Positions 36,598 to 49,773 of a stretch of DNA of 64,000 nucleotides are shown piece by piece. This stretch comes from Hypsibius dujardini (taxonomy: Eukaryota > Tardigrada > Eutardigrada > Parachela > Hypsibiidae): the NCBI GenBank assembly GCA_001579985.1, contig LRSR01008967.1, positions 97,585 to 161,584 on the forward strand, in the 5' to 3' direction. The position numbers were made by a program, and so were the translations under genes. Position 1 is the stretch's first letter. The number at the start of each line of letters is the position of its first letter. The notes under the pieces were generated by a model that was not told where the DNA came from, did not search any database, and saw nothing but the letters and a program-made list of their open reading frames with translations.

Positions 36598-39133
36598 TTT
36601 GAAATGGAAAACCATCGTGTGAATCCGACTTGGCTGGTTGTTTGTCTACTAGATCTTGTTTATTATTGTTTAATCGTCTACTATTATTAGCTGAGTGTCA
36701 CTTGGAATTGATGTGATTCCCATTGTTTTTTATCCCCTTGTCTTTCCAATCTGCTAAATGGCACTTGCCCAGCAGGACACTGACATTACACAACCGCTTG
36801 ATGCTACAGTACACAAAGGATTGAATAGAACTCTACCGTATGTGGTTATTTACTCATCTCGTGCAAACAAAACATGCAGCATTTACCCGTTTTGAGTTTT
36901 GATAAGTGACTACTAGTACTGCTGAGCAGTTGGTGTTGCCTAATTGGCCTTGCAGTATTGTATTAGGCTCGCATGTGTTGGCCCGAGGCAAGAGAAGGTC
37001 AGCCGTTTCACACTAGCTAGTATTTTGTTATATTACAATAAGTTAAGTGCGTGTCTGTTTGTATTAATGGTCCAGCCGTGGTCGGTGGTCGGTGGTCGGT
37101 GGTGGTGGTGCGCGGAGTTATTAGTATATAACTATGTAAGTTTGATCGGCAGCGACCGTGAAGAACTGCGGCGAAAGCCACACTTGCATTTGCTTGAATA
37201 TGGAACGTACTTGCAGCTTCGACTGAGGTGTCAGTGTGTTGTCTAAAAGAACGCTGGCGATCGGCGGGCACAACGCCAGTGACATGCTTTTTTGCTCGAC
37301 CCACCGACAAAGAATGAATGCAAAAGCTATGCGCTCACTCAGATTCGGCAGAATGTGCGCCGTGTGCTAGATTCGTTTTTCGCTAGTTATTAGAATGGGA
37401 GAAAAACCGAAAGTCTCATCAGGGTCTCGTCTCTGATCATCGAGTCAACTTGTGAACCGAGTAGTGAATTATATTATTAACCTGCTCTGATGGCCTTGCA
37501 GGAGGCGCGATCTTGATTGGAGGAAAGGTCCATTGGCTATACTGCTGCTGTCATATTACAACATTCATTGTAATTACGTCATTGGTTTATTATTGTCTGA
37601 CTGTACTGTAACTGGTCAGAAATTGGAATGCTGGTCATGGCCCTGGCCGTTCGTCTACACTATTGACTACTGACTCTGACAGTGACAGACAACTCTTGCT
37701 CTTCTAAATCATTTCATTTTTTCCTTTTCTTAGCTGCCTTTCCTCCCTCAACGTTATACAGTTACGTTATAACGTTACCCTCAACGTGTTTGTCTCATGA
37801 ACATCCCCTGCAATTGATTACTTTATGATCCACCAAGCCAATGTGTTCAAGAACCTATTATTTATTATTCCGCTACCAAAATTGGATTACTTTATTTATC
37901 ATCGCCACATGCAGAGACGTGAAGGTGGTAGTCTCATCTGCGACTCTGAGCGCAATTACCAAATCGGGATCGGGGAGCATAGCACCCATCGTACCGGAGA
38001 TATGAGACGTGATCATTGGGTCGTAAGTTACATAGAGTACCTTTACCGTGCCGGCTTTTCTACTAGAACTGTAGTCCGAGAACTGTAGCTCGAGTTGGCA
38101 AGGTTACATTATCAAGTTACTGAGGAGAGGAATGTACATGTGCTGTGTACACATGTATTAATAATTAACGGCGCTTTACAGATTTTAGCTTTAGTTTGTA
38201 AACGAAAATAGAGCGCGTCGCTTGAAATTTAAACCTTGAACCTTGCCCAGCCATCAACAAAACGCAAAACGCAAGGAGAGCTGCCTTATTCCTACCTGGA
38301 AATGTCATTACTACTAAAAGACGCATGCTCAAACAAACAGAATAGTGTGTGAATGAACCATAATGACAGGGAGAGTTGATGGTTTGAAGAGCAATCTATG
38401 TGTGTTGTGTCATCGAACAAGGATCCGGCTCAGAGGTGCACGGTGGACTACTTAAGTTCGTCTCGCCCTTTTCTTCTCACTCTCCTGCCTGTCGAGCAAC
38501 ACCCCATTCAAACGCTCTCCTTTTCCCCATTTCATTATTATTATTTTAACTAGCGAGAGAGGTCCACGTAGTAAAACGAAAGAAGCAATATCGCTGGCCA
38601 CAGCCATACGATTACTTGGAAATAAACGGGTCAAGTAAAGTCGCTTAGCCCCATTATTATTATATGAATCCAACGCGGTATCGTGCTGCACATCTTATTA
38701 GATATACTGGAATCTGTTCGAAATAGCCTTGATTGGTCTTGACGTTCCTATCCTGATCAATCTATAAGCACGTTCTTATTTAAAATGATAAACCTTCAGC
38801 ATAGGGGGTAGGTTTCCATTATTGTATGTAGCAAACACAAAAGGCACAGCCAAAACGTTTCAGAAACTGTTTGGGGGCCAACTTCCGCTCAGTGTGGACT
38901 ATGGAAATTTCTTCAGCTATTGAAGGGTTGGTAACCCTATTAGTATCTTAGGACCTCTGGTCAGTCTCAGGGATATGGGAGGTCTTATCGTGCCGTGGTT
39001 TTCGTAACGTGCAGTAATAACATTTTGGTCAAAACGCACAAAATTATCTCTGCACTCTCTACAAATGAAATGATAATAATAGTAAAATCGGCTGTCCCAG
39101 TACATACTAGCCATTCGTTTTTGGTAGTTACAG
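36598..39133. other. intergenic, no gene recognised
   Basis: About 2.5 kb with no supported gene. It contains a short tandem of GGTGGTC units at about 37079-37108 and several short open frames (for example 37825-38088) without known motifs or splice partners. The right end should include the promoter and first exon of the Spätzle-like gene. A candidate first coding exon begins ATGGAAATTTC near 38899 and would splice at GTAACC. Confidence 0.35.
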
Positions 39134-41034
39134 ATACCATTGCGACAGTTGTGGTTCATTGTTCTCGTGAATCTTCTGACCAACGATTCGATTGCCGCTC
39201 AAGCCTTCACATCATTTGATGATTCCCCGTCACCGTCCGACAATTACATTCCCCGATCTCGACCAGATTTCAACTTTGCCGACATACCATGTGATCTGAA
39301 GGAGAACAATTTCTGCACACGAGCCGGAAAGGCTTATCCATGGTAGACTACATCTACTTTCTTTCCCTTCTGCTACTTTCAACCTGCAACGGAATAGCGA
39401 TTGCACTGTATTGTTGGCTTGACGAAAATCTGCCCTCTCAAACAAACCTAGGTACGGAATAGGCAGTTTCATTGCTGACAATCGCGCCATGATCAAGCGC
39501 TTATATGGGTCGGAAAATCAGCGGGGACCATCTGCCAATCACGCCCAAGGACCCATCACTACTAGACAAGGCAAAAGCGTGGCCGGAACTGGAACGTACG
39601 TATTGATGATATTCCCATCGCCCCTTGGTGATGGCTGACAAGTATTCTACTAGATTTTCCCCTCCGTATAGGAATGCTTGCCCATCGGAACAGTTTGTGG
39701 TAACTCCGTTCTGGGCGAACAATAGTGACGGTAACACCATGGCACTGGTCAATTTTCATCCATTTGAGCAGGCGATACAGCAAGAAATCTGCAAGTGAGA
39801 AAGAAGAGAGCACTATTTAAATTTTGAACTACGTAATTAGTTGCACAATGAATTGATAAATTATAGGACCGGAGTCCAAGGAAGATGTCGTGATGGTTGT
39901 CAGTGTGAACAGAAGCACGCTTGGTATGTGGCACTTTACACGTTCATGTAACATGTCTGCAGGGTGAATTAAAAATTGGTATCTCATACTGTAAATGCCT
40001 TTCTTCCGTTTAAGGTATCGTCTACTGGCTTTCGATCCGCGCAATGAATGCAAAGGCATCTTTATGGAGTGAGTACACTTGTTGTCAAACTATATTCTCT
40101 CACCGGCTAGACCAATTCTTTCAAATTTGTCGGTCTTCTTTTTTCTCTTTCAGCTGGTTTCAGTTTCCGTCTTGTTGTTCATGGTAATATAACCTTGGTT
40201 TATTTTTTTATGACGGAATTTATATATAGGTTTTTTTTCCACAGCAACTGTTACGATAATTTACCCGTGCGGGATGCATCTTCCTCAAGTACAACTCCAT
40301 CTACCAGCACACTCCCAACTGTGGAGGCTAAATCGGACGAGGTTCTTTCCGCCAAACTGATCAATGTTTCGGCGATGGCTGACGGTCCACCGACGACCTC
40401 TCAACTCTCGACTTCATCCCTAACCTCGCAGAAGACCGTCTCGCATACCTCCTCCAGCATCAACATCACTATCACCTCAACCTCAACCCTATTACCCAAG
40501 GTAATTTTAAGAAGCGCTGGCCTTGCTACCACTAATGCTCCTGCTACTACTACTATGACCCAGTCATCCTCATCCTCGCCAGTCTCGGACTCAGCAACCG
40601 TCGTCGACAACGACTTCTCCACTATTAACAACTCTTCCGGCCCCATTGAACGTGCCTTGTCTTTCAACGACAGCGTCGTCTCAGTCAGCGACAACCCTCT
40701 CACATCCACGGCTATCACCTTTGGCCTCCGCTCCCGCAACATCACGGTACCTCCGATTAAAGCCGTATCTCCCCTTTCGTCGAGCTCAACTGCTAGAACC
40801 ACGGTTGCAAATGCAAAGCCATCTCTCGCCACTGCATCCAAATATCCTTGGACAAGAAGATTGACCAGTACGAGTACGAGTAGAAATACAAGTGCAGAAA
40901 GCGCACCTTCAGACTTAACCTCCCTCTCCTGGCTGGAGAACGTTCTTCCCTCCGTTGATCCGGAGCAAGATGAAAGCATTGTGATAAGAGTGGTTGATGC
41001 GGCCATTCGGCGGAACCGTGTTCCTAGAATTTAG
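39134..41034 (+). CDS. Spätzle-like cystine-knot ligand (start exon not fixed)
   Basis: Coding exons 39134-39342, 39452-39595, 39672-39794, 39867-39923, 40015-40068, 40154-40183 and 40245-41034, in frame, give 468 residues plus a short N-terminal exon upstream. The first listed exon encodes a hydrophobic signal segment (LWFIVLVNLLTND) and a prodomain motif (PCDLKENNFCTRAGKAYPW) like the C-x-FC-x-YP element of Spätzle prodomains. The cystine-knot domain follows: NACPSEQFVVTPFWANN, IQQEICKTG, RCRDGCQCEQKHAWYRLLAF, WFQFPSCCSCNC. FPSCCxC and QK-x-YRLLA are Spätzle hallmarks. Spätzles are Toll-receptor ligands or neurotrophin-like factors. After the knot comes an unusual tail of about 240 residues, rich in Ser/Thr, ending WLENVLPSVDPEQDES and RRNRVPRI. 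A likely start ATG near 38899 keeps phase but is not proven. Confidence 0.85.
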
Positions 41035-41135
41035 CCTACATCAGTTATCGCTCTTTTTTTATATTTGGTTTGACCAGCCGAGTACTCGAGTAATCAATAT
41101 TTGATCCTATATTACAGTGCATGCATTACTGACAG

Positions 41136-41141
41136 AATAAA
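41136..41141 (+). terminator. polyadenylation signal AATAAA
   Basis: AATAAA lies about 100 nt downstream of the Spätzle-like stop codon and before the next gene. It is the best 3'-end signal for that transcript. Confidence 0.5.
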
Positions 41142-41536
41142 TATTCATGTGGTAAAATATTTTTTGGAGCTCTTGGAGGTTTGAATTTTTTTGGCGGGGA
41201 TTCAATTACTTAGAATAGCCTTCAAATTGACTGTACTACCCGAAAAGGGTCATGAAAAAAACGTAAACTAATCTGGTGCACAATCCGGGATAACGAACGA
41301 ACTGCCGCGGTTGCTTCCGCTATTATCAAATCATCCGAGTCCCACTTTGTCTAAACAAACATGCGGCTTGAATGTCAACATTGCTCCAGTTGAATGACAA
41401 AAGGTCTCACCCCACAAAACCAAACGGACAAACTAGGCACGCAGCCTCATCGCAAACGTGCCAGTTTTATTTCGTCCTCAGTCTATTTGTTAAAGCGCAT
41501 ATCAAGCGTTTCGACTGTCTTAAAGTTTCATATCTT

Positions 41537-43770
41537 ATGGAAATTCACGTGCGAGAGCTGTTTGCTGGAAAATGGATGGAGGATAAAAGTGTCGACGACG
41601 TGGAGGACTCTTTGGCCAACGGACGATCCGTTGGAATAGTCAGGTAATGACGTGCACAGATGTCATCATGTAAGTACTCTATAGCAGTGCAATATCTTCC
41701 TTATTATATCATCACTACAGGGTGGACCTTCATGCCAATTTGGCTGACTTGCGAAAGGAAATCCTTCAGCAGATATCGCCCGACAGTGAGATGCCAGCTC
41801 GTTTCGCCTTTGTGGAGAAATTGGGCAAACAGCTCATTGAGGTTTTAAACACATTACATGCATCAAAAAAGTCTTACCTCTAAATTTAATCCAATTGTTT
41901 TTGCTCGTCAGATCTGGGAGAAGGAGGAGCCAATTTTGCGAGTTCAAGACCTCGTGGTAGGAATTGTTTCAACCGTCTGGACCTGCTAATACCGTCAGGA
42001 ATTGGCATGATGATATCGATGTTGATGTTAGGGACGTGAGCCGGAAATACTGATAGTTGAACGCGCTGCTAACAATCAAAAGCCTGTCAAAGATCAACGT
42101 AGGTTATTCCAATTATCCATACTTAATAGGAAAGGATTATATACTATAGATAATTGTTCCAGCACGAGAGAAGGACGTAAAGAAGGCCCACCGTCATCGT
42201 AAAGGACACAAACGATTAGGAGGAATAGAATATCCGGAGCCCTCTAGACGAAGGCGGGAGGATCAGCAATTAGAGGAGCGCTATTCGGCGGACGAAGCGC
42301 GTAGTCGCCAACTATCCAGGCGCCTCGAACCACGATTCATGCTGGATGACACTGACGAAGTATATTTGGATAAAAATGATCGCAAACCGTCATACCGTCA
42401 TAGAGATCGTCGAGAAACAATCGAAGAAGGTTTTAACGAGTCTCTTCGCATACGGCATTCTTCTTCTGGCCAGCACGATGCCAACCCATCTCGAGCTCAT
42501 CGACTGGACAGGGAGCCAGAGAAGGAAAGCAATACAGAAATAGGCTATGAAGGAACGTTTCAAACTGAAGAGCGCCCCGTACGACACTTGCGAGGTTTTG
42601 ATTGGCAGACCCGAGAGGACATTGAGCGCAACAGACCGGCAACGGTTCGCATTCGTAGGGAAAGGTCCCTGACTGAGGAATTGCGTTTTCGAGGGGACGA
42701 TCGTCCCACTATGAAGAATAGCATTGTTAAAAAGTCCATCTCCATTGATGACTTGCGCAGTCCAGCCAGTGATGTTAACGGTTTTGACACGGCTGATTCG
42801 GTTGCGATGGACGATTACTTTTTAGATCGGCAGCCTTTTTCCTTTTCGGCACTCAATCTGCGCGGTATGTTGTATTCATTTATCATGAAAGTAAACGCTG
42901 TTGATATTAATTATTTTTACAGATTTGGAGAATAAAAAATTGTCCAAAGCTAAAGAACTATTTGAGCCTTCCAAAATGGAAAGACGCATTATGGGACTCC
43001 TTAATCGTATTCGGGACGTCGAGGAGAAAATCAGCCTACTGAAGAATATTGGTATGTTTCTATACTGTATGCAGATTAAACAATCCGAGCGCCATCACTT
43101 TTGTTTTGGCTTTTCTTAAATGTTAGGACAGGAACATTGGCGGGGCCGATTTTACCAACTCCGCCGAATAACTGCACCCATGGAGGCACGAGTTCAGCAG
43201 CTCGAGGACGAGGAAGACGACATCCAGGGTAATTTGATCCGCTTATTTGAACTAAGGAATCCGTTAACCGGGCATGTGGCAGCGGTCTATGGTGGAACCC
43301 TAAATAAGGTAATGATGGTAGCAAGTGGTAATAGCTTTCGTTGATCGATTTACTAACGGTATTTATTTGTATTATTGCAGAGCGCTTACGTAATCGAGGT
43401 GGAAAAAGTTCAAAACCTGATCAACCAACTAAGCACACAGGTACAACGTACAAGTACACATGTATTGGGCGATTGTCTATTTCCCTTCATACGTACGGGT
43501 CGGGTTTGTTCCATAGAGCTTGACTTTGTATTTAACAGTTGGAGAACGTCGACTTGGACTTGATGAAATACCGGAAGGTAAATTTACCTTTTCCTAGTAG
43601 CCATGGAGATACTTATATAACAAGAACGGAAGGAAGGGATATGGCCACGCACAATTGTTTGCTTACAGATGCGGAGTATAGCAGAGAGCCAAAATGCAAG
43701 TCTTTCGAGGGATATTAATCGCGAGAAGTTTCTACGTCATCTTCTGCTGGACAGGTCTTTCCAGTCATGA
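41537..43770 (+). CDS. SPATA1: SPATA1-like protein
   Basis: Coding exons 41537-41643, 41721-41841, 41912-41956, 42032-42098, 42163-42864, 42923-43051, 43127-43308, 43381-43440, 43539-43577 and 43669-43770, in frame, about 517 residues. The N-terminal domain (EIHVRELFAGKWMEDK, VDLHANLADLRKEILQQ, ARFAFVEKLGKQLIEI, then EPEILIVERA) follows the order of the SPATA1 N-terminus, where ELHVFYVPEGSW begins the protein. A long charged Arg/Asp/Glu-rich middle follows, then a coiled-coil C-terminus (MERRIMGLLNRIRDVEEK, ARVQQLEDEEDDIQG, YVIEVEKVQNLINQL). SPATA1 is linked to sperm and cilia in vertebrates; its biochemical role is unclear. The frame is open upstream of 41537, so the N-terminus may be slightly longer. 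The family call rests on domain order and motif similarity seen by eye. Confidence 0.6.
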
Positions 43771-44045
43771 CGGCCATACTTCATACTTCAGTTCATATAT
43801 GTCAGCTCTAGTTTCACACCACTTTTTTGTTACTACACTACGCAAAATTCCCACAAATCATTAGTATTCCAGAATGGTTTAATGATATTTCCCAACCCAT
43901 CATCACCAGTTTCAGCACTCGTACATGATCTGCTTACATCGTAGCGCTCTGGGACCATGCACGCTTTTTATCCGATAACGCTTGACTAAAAAACCGACTC
44001 AAAATAATCCGGATACAATTAGCAAGGTGAAAATTTTCACTACTA

Positions 44046-47000
44046 TTAAGTCGGCTCATCCGTATGTGAAGAGAGGGCCACGTGTCCAGTAGCGACAGTT
44101 TCGGTATCACCATCTGTTCCATCGGGTCGCCCGTCCTCACCGTCTTGATTACCAGCGTAAGTGCGAATATCGTAGGCCACGGAAAATCCCTTGGAATTAA
44201 TATTGTCGTCACTTCGGAAACGCAACAGAAGAGCGCGGCCAGATGAGGTGAATTCCATCGGTAGCTGAAGTTGCAGACATCAACCAGCAATATGTACAGT
44301 ATGCACATATACATTATACAGTCATACCTTATTTCCACATAGAGTTGCCAGTTTAACAGCAGAGTCCTCATAACCGTCGAAAACCTCGACGAAATCGTAC
44401 CCTAAACATAAACGAAGGATGAAGAATTCTCGGTATGAGAATGAGTTGACCTACCGCAGTCCTGTGCATCCTCGAGCTCAAATGCCAAGAAACGAATCTG
44501 AACAGCAGCGCTGTCCATGTTTGAATCGATGACCCAATCGCAGTCTTCACGGTTGTCGTAATTCTGATCTCCATACTTGGCGTGGGAGTAGAGATGTCCT
44601 TTCAATAGAGAGAACCGTATTAGACGGACTCTAATTTTATTCCGCCAGCTCACCTTTAGTATTAGTCGCCATCAATTGACCTCCGCACTCTGTAAAATGA
44701 AATGATACATGACTGCTTGCTCCACCAAGGACCCTGTACATTACCGGTGGTGTGTTCTGCCTTAAAGCCTTTCCGATGAACGCTGGCGTCCGACTGGAAT
44801 ACCAGCGTCTGTAATCAAATGGGTGTGATATTATACTAGTATTATTAGTTAATGAAATCAAGTCTGTCACTAGTCACTCACCATCACGTTCGAGCTCGAA
44901 ATTAACGGATGAGGTATTTTGCTGCCGCAGAATCGTCCCAACACTGAGCTAGCAGCCGATTCACCATCATATATCTCGATATGATCATAGGCACATTCCT
45001 GGTGCGGTTCAATTTCAAACTCTTGAAAAATCTGATTGCAAAGAGAAAACTAACAATTAACCATATGTCACAGATTAGAGACTTCAGCAAGCAATAAATA
45101 AATTAATTAATTAAGCCCACCAATTTGATACGGTGACCCGGGGTAGCACTCAAGTGCCAAATACAATCCTTTCTTGGAGGGTATGATTCCGGCCTATAAC
45201 GGCAAAAAAAACAACATTAATAATGTAGATACAGGACTTGTGGAAATATTTTTAGTGCAAGCAATCTTCTAAATTGGAAGCCAACGTGTGTTTTTTGTTA
45301 AAATCTCGATGCGAAAGAATGGTAAAAATGGGCATGTCAGACAGACAGGTAGACATCGTCTTTTTTTTGTACAATACGGTACAGTACCAGTTGGGACTAC
45401 TGAGTTCTCCATTGCTCTCCGTAATGGCGAATTTGCAGCCGCCTTCTTTACAGTCACGCAAGTTCTCGTGGAGCGTAAAACCGTTGTTGCAAAGGCCTAC
45501 AAAGACCAAATCTTGTCCACGGCAGCAGCTTTCATTTACCGGCTTGGACAATAGCGAACATGTTAAGATGCAAAGGACTGAGCTAATTCAACTTATAAAA
45601 CCAGAAGAGACCCTTTGATACTTACATTCGAAAGAGCCAACGGTGTTGCGACAGATTTGCTGGCATCCTCCATTGTTGTCCGAGCACTCGTCCTTATCTG
45701 TGTATGATGACAATGGAACTAGCCAATTCTTTATTAGAATGAATATAGGGTGTGGACCTACCGGTAAAAAAGATGGCTGAAAATCCGCTCTTTTGAACTG
45801 AGTTGTCGGACTGGAAAACAACTCTCAACACATTCGTTTCTGATGTGATTGGAGCGGGAAGGGTTTGACCGCAGTAGATTCCTAAACGACGCCAGTCTTC
45901 CGTCGTAAAGTTGTCTCCAGATGAGCTTACGGTTACCGAATCGTATTCGCAGTCTTGCTAGACAAAGAGCATTTTACTTGTGAGGATCTTTTATGGAATG
46001 AAAGAAGACTATGTGTATATACATTATTTCCCTCCAGATCAAAATGTGTAAAGTTGAGGGTGATCCGGTATTGCGGCGGAGAGACAATCTGCCAGATACA
46101 GTGCTTATTCGACGGATACAGCTCTGGAAAGGACGGGCTAAAGATGGTCCCGTTCAAGGACTCTACAAAACCGCCTAAGTAACGGATAAAAGTTAAACAC
46201 GCTATGGAAATCAAGACAATCAACGCTGAGAGTACTTGATACCGCAAGCTTTCTCGCAGTGTTTCCCATCCGAGTGGAGCTCGAATCCGATCATGCATTC
46301 ACACCTGCAATCATGGTTCGATTTATGAAGATAAGAGAGCAAGCGCTTAAATAAAAGGGCTGATTTACTTGTAGCCGCCAAGAGTGTTGACGCAAATCTG
46401 CTCGCATCCGTGGGCAGTTTGAGTACACTCATCGAACTCTGTAAGAGGAACAATTACTTAAGCAGTACTGAGCAGTGACAGAACCAACCTACCTGTCACG
46501 TATTCCAGAGAGAAACCAGCCTTTTGCACGGAGCCATCTGATACAAATTTGAGCCATAAATAGTTAGTCGTTGATTTCACTTGACTGGGAAGATGGTAGC
46601 CACAGTGCCGGCCGATCAATGGCGAGCTCCCGTCTTGCCCATCCCGAATTTCCAAATAATCGTACTGAAATAATCGTACTTTCATTCGAACTCGTTCAAC
46701 AAAGATGGAGGCTACAAAATCCATTCTTACCAGACATTCATCGTGATTCTCAATTTCGAAGCTTTGAAACTTTAACAAAAGCAGTTGGCACGTATATAAT
46801 CTCAGCCGTAACCAACTCGTCAAACCAATACCGGTACTCATACTGTATTATTACTGTACCTGCAGCGCCACCTGGTAGGCCTTCTCCAGGCGAATCAACC
46901 TGTTAAAAGTGCATCTTATTAAGATTTTGCTGTTAGAAATTATAATTATTCTTCCTTCACCATATGCATTCTTTGTTCGGCCGATAGTCGTCGGGATAAT

Positions 47001-49773
47001 TGGGACTTTGGAGCTGGCCCTTGGCAGCAGTCACGTTCCCACCTATTGAGGTATCACATCACCTTATTAACTGGAGTGCAGATAGACAAATGCTTTATTT
47101 ACGCTCACCACAAATGACTTCGTAGTTTGCTCGGAAGCCAGAGTTCTCTAGTCGATCATGATTTACGGTATGGTGGCTCCGATATTCCAACCAGAGACGT
47201 GACCCGGTTGAGAGAATAGTCGTTGAGATTCGATTTAAACCACAAAGACGGGCTTGTAGTAGAGAGAAGGGTTGTTTGTTAGATTATAGTCAAAGCAAAA
47301 TGACCAGGGCATTAGACGATGGAAGACTTCAAACCTAAGAGAGGGGACTTGTGCCAATGGCCATCACGAATTTCGAGGTAGCCTAACTGACACTCTTTGC
47401 TATGTCCGATGTCGACATCGCTTATGTTAAGGGAGATGATTTCACCGTGAGTTGCAGCTATCCTCCAGATGCAATGGTAACCTTTGTTATTAGACAAGGG
47501 AGCTGATTGACCGTCATTTGGGCTAAGATCATTGTACTCGGGCGAGGAGAAGGAATCGTTGGGCATAAGAAGGGTCTTTCCACATGCTAGTTGTTGCAAA
47601 AGAAAGAGTACGTATAAAATTAATAATCGTGTAAATATATATATTATGCATGTGCTTACTTGTGCACTTGTACAACAACTTGGTTTGAGCAATGTCTCCT
47701 TCTGATAGTCGAATACGCTGTCCAATCTCCGGACGCTCAATCATTTCTGCGGATTTACGTGGGAGAATGGTGTCGAGGTAGGTGCCTCTTGCAAAAGTGT
47801 TGCGTGCATAATGCATTATACTGGCAAAGTCGTACGGCTGACCCAGAGAGTTCACTTCTTCCGAGGTTAGTTTGTTGAAATTGTACTCCTGCCCTAATCA
47901 AATGAATCGGGTTAAATATTATTCCTATAAACTATCCTCATTCTACAATATTAAAAGTTGAAAAGATGTAAACTTTAAGATCAATTATTGTCAATTAATT
48001 TTGTGTACGCTTTTTATTGGTCAAAAGAGTCAAGATCAATTAAACTAATAATTAACAGGATACGATTTACAGTTTATATTCTATACTGTGGCATTTGTGT
48101 ATGTATTTGACAAGTAAAGAATGAAGCTGACCAGCCTGACGTTATGATGGGTCTGTCGAGTGAAGTAAATAAGACTGCGGACCACCTGGAAGGAGCTTTT
48201 GTTATGCGAGGAGGTAATTAGCTAATCTGTCGGTCATCAGTCAGTTGAGTGGCCAATTATAATGCAATCAATTAACACCTTTCGTCTATTGTCTAAGTCC
48301 CACAAATCACGCTACCCAGTGATTCCCTCGAAGCCTTCTCTGGAGGAATCAACACTCATCTGTCGTGCGTACGTAAATTGGCCAGACTTTTGACACATTC
48401 CTGCATCCGGAATGACTGATGGGAGTATTTAACAGGCGCCTGGCTGCTCTACTGCTTCACTTCGCCGGTCGGTGTCCAATTTCATTCCAGCTGCTTTAAC
48501 CAAACCATATGGTTCTGAATGTGAATGTGTGCTGCAAATTTCCCGCTACAACTTTAGCATGGAATAGTAGTCATGCACTTAAACTTTCCCTAATAATACT
48601 GGGATGGGAAAGTATGTACCAGTAGAGCTTGGTAGGATAATATTATTGCAAGAGAAATATTTATGCCAATGAGAGTAATACTAATACTGCTCCCAAAATT
48701 CGGTTTGTTTGCAGACCAAACTGGATGTACCCTAGTTCTCCGTAGCACTTACCGGCCATTATGTGGCTTGTGATAATTTCCACATGGTTATCCCGATCCG
48801 GGCGGGTATGCTCATGCCAGAATCCCACCACGTGACCCAACTCATGGACAACGATTCCGAATTTGTCACAGTTCTTCCCGATGCTGATGGCTTGAGCCCC
48901 ACTTCCCCTCTTTCCCACAAACGAACAACACCTGTCATATTAATAGTATCGGTATAGACAGTAAATGGAGAATTAGATGAACCTTAATCGAGGAATAAAT
49001 AGACTAGCCCCTACCCACACGGACGCTCGGTGAAGACAATGTAGTTTTCATGTTCCGGTTCTCTTGGAGTGAATTGGACACAAGTGTAGTTCTCCCAATG
49101 ACGCATGGCCTGTTTGAACAATGCCTTGTGTTCTCCGCTGAAATTTTTATCAATTTCATAGGGAATGACGCCGTAATCCCAGATGCGCTCCATTCGAGCA
49201 GTCGCTGCTCGTTTGTTTCGGAGATGTCTCATTGGTACTTGGGAAGAAGACAAGTTGTATGCTCCCGATTTGCGCGTGCTATTCCGTTTGCTCAGCCACA
49301 ATTTGAGCCTTCTTCCCTCGGCTAAGGGCTGCTTCGTCGAGTTGTTGTCAGCAGAATTCAGTGGACTCGTTAGGTTGTGAGAAATGAATTCCTTGGTCTT
49401 ATTAGAAAATAGTGAGTCAAAGTGGTTCTTTGATGGAACAGAGATTTGCCAAAGACGCCGGAAATCGTCTTCGTCCATGGCGATATCGTTTAAAAATCCA
49501 GCTGAACAGGAGCCAACCTGATTAATTAAATTGCCATTGTCTGTTCAAGGATGCGCTCCTCATAGTCGTACGGCTTATCTTACCGGCTTTACATGGATCC
49601 ATAAAGAGATCATTGGAAGTCTTGTGAGAATGTCTTTCCAAGGCAGCTTCCCATTTCGACCAGCCATCCAATTTTCTCCCGGGCTCCAACGCCTCGATGG
49701 GACCAAGAACGCAACCCAACAGGATTAATATACAAAAAGTCGGCTTGCTCAGCTCAGAAGTAAACGGAGCCAT
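44046..49773 (-). CDS. TLD: tolloid / BMP1-type astacin metalloprotease (23 coding exons)
   Basis: Tolloid proteases cleave chordin/Sog-type BMP antagonists and procollagen-type matrix proteins. Twenty-three exons in consistent phase encode about 1,079 residues; the first are 49584-49773, 49015-49501, 48753-48931 and 47660-47893, the last 44046-44264. Domain order matches long-form tolloid. Signal peptide [12 protein letters not shown] and a propeptide come first, with a furin-type site RNKR before the mature start. The astacin domain has the zinc motif [13 protein letters not shown] (about 48808-48846), Met-turn SIMHY and the CGCCS element. Then follow CUB1 (about 47110-47586), CUB2 (46493-47108), calcium-type EGF1 [17 protein letters not shown] (46243-46438), CUB3 (45762-46242), EGF2 [18 protein letters not shown] (45440-45697), CUB4 (44745-45440) and CUB5 (44046-44744). 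The reading frame is intact. The 860-nt intron at 47894-48752 is much larger than the others. Confidence 0.96.

Noticed and set aside
37825-38088. 87-codon open frame upstream of the Spätzle-like gene
   Set aside because: No known motif, no splice partners, and length is near chance for this AT content.
40401-41006. 201-codon minus-strand open frame opposite the Spätzle-like tail
   Set aside because: Antisense shadow of a Ser/Thr-rich exon, which often gives a long acidic/Val-rich frame on the other strand.
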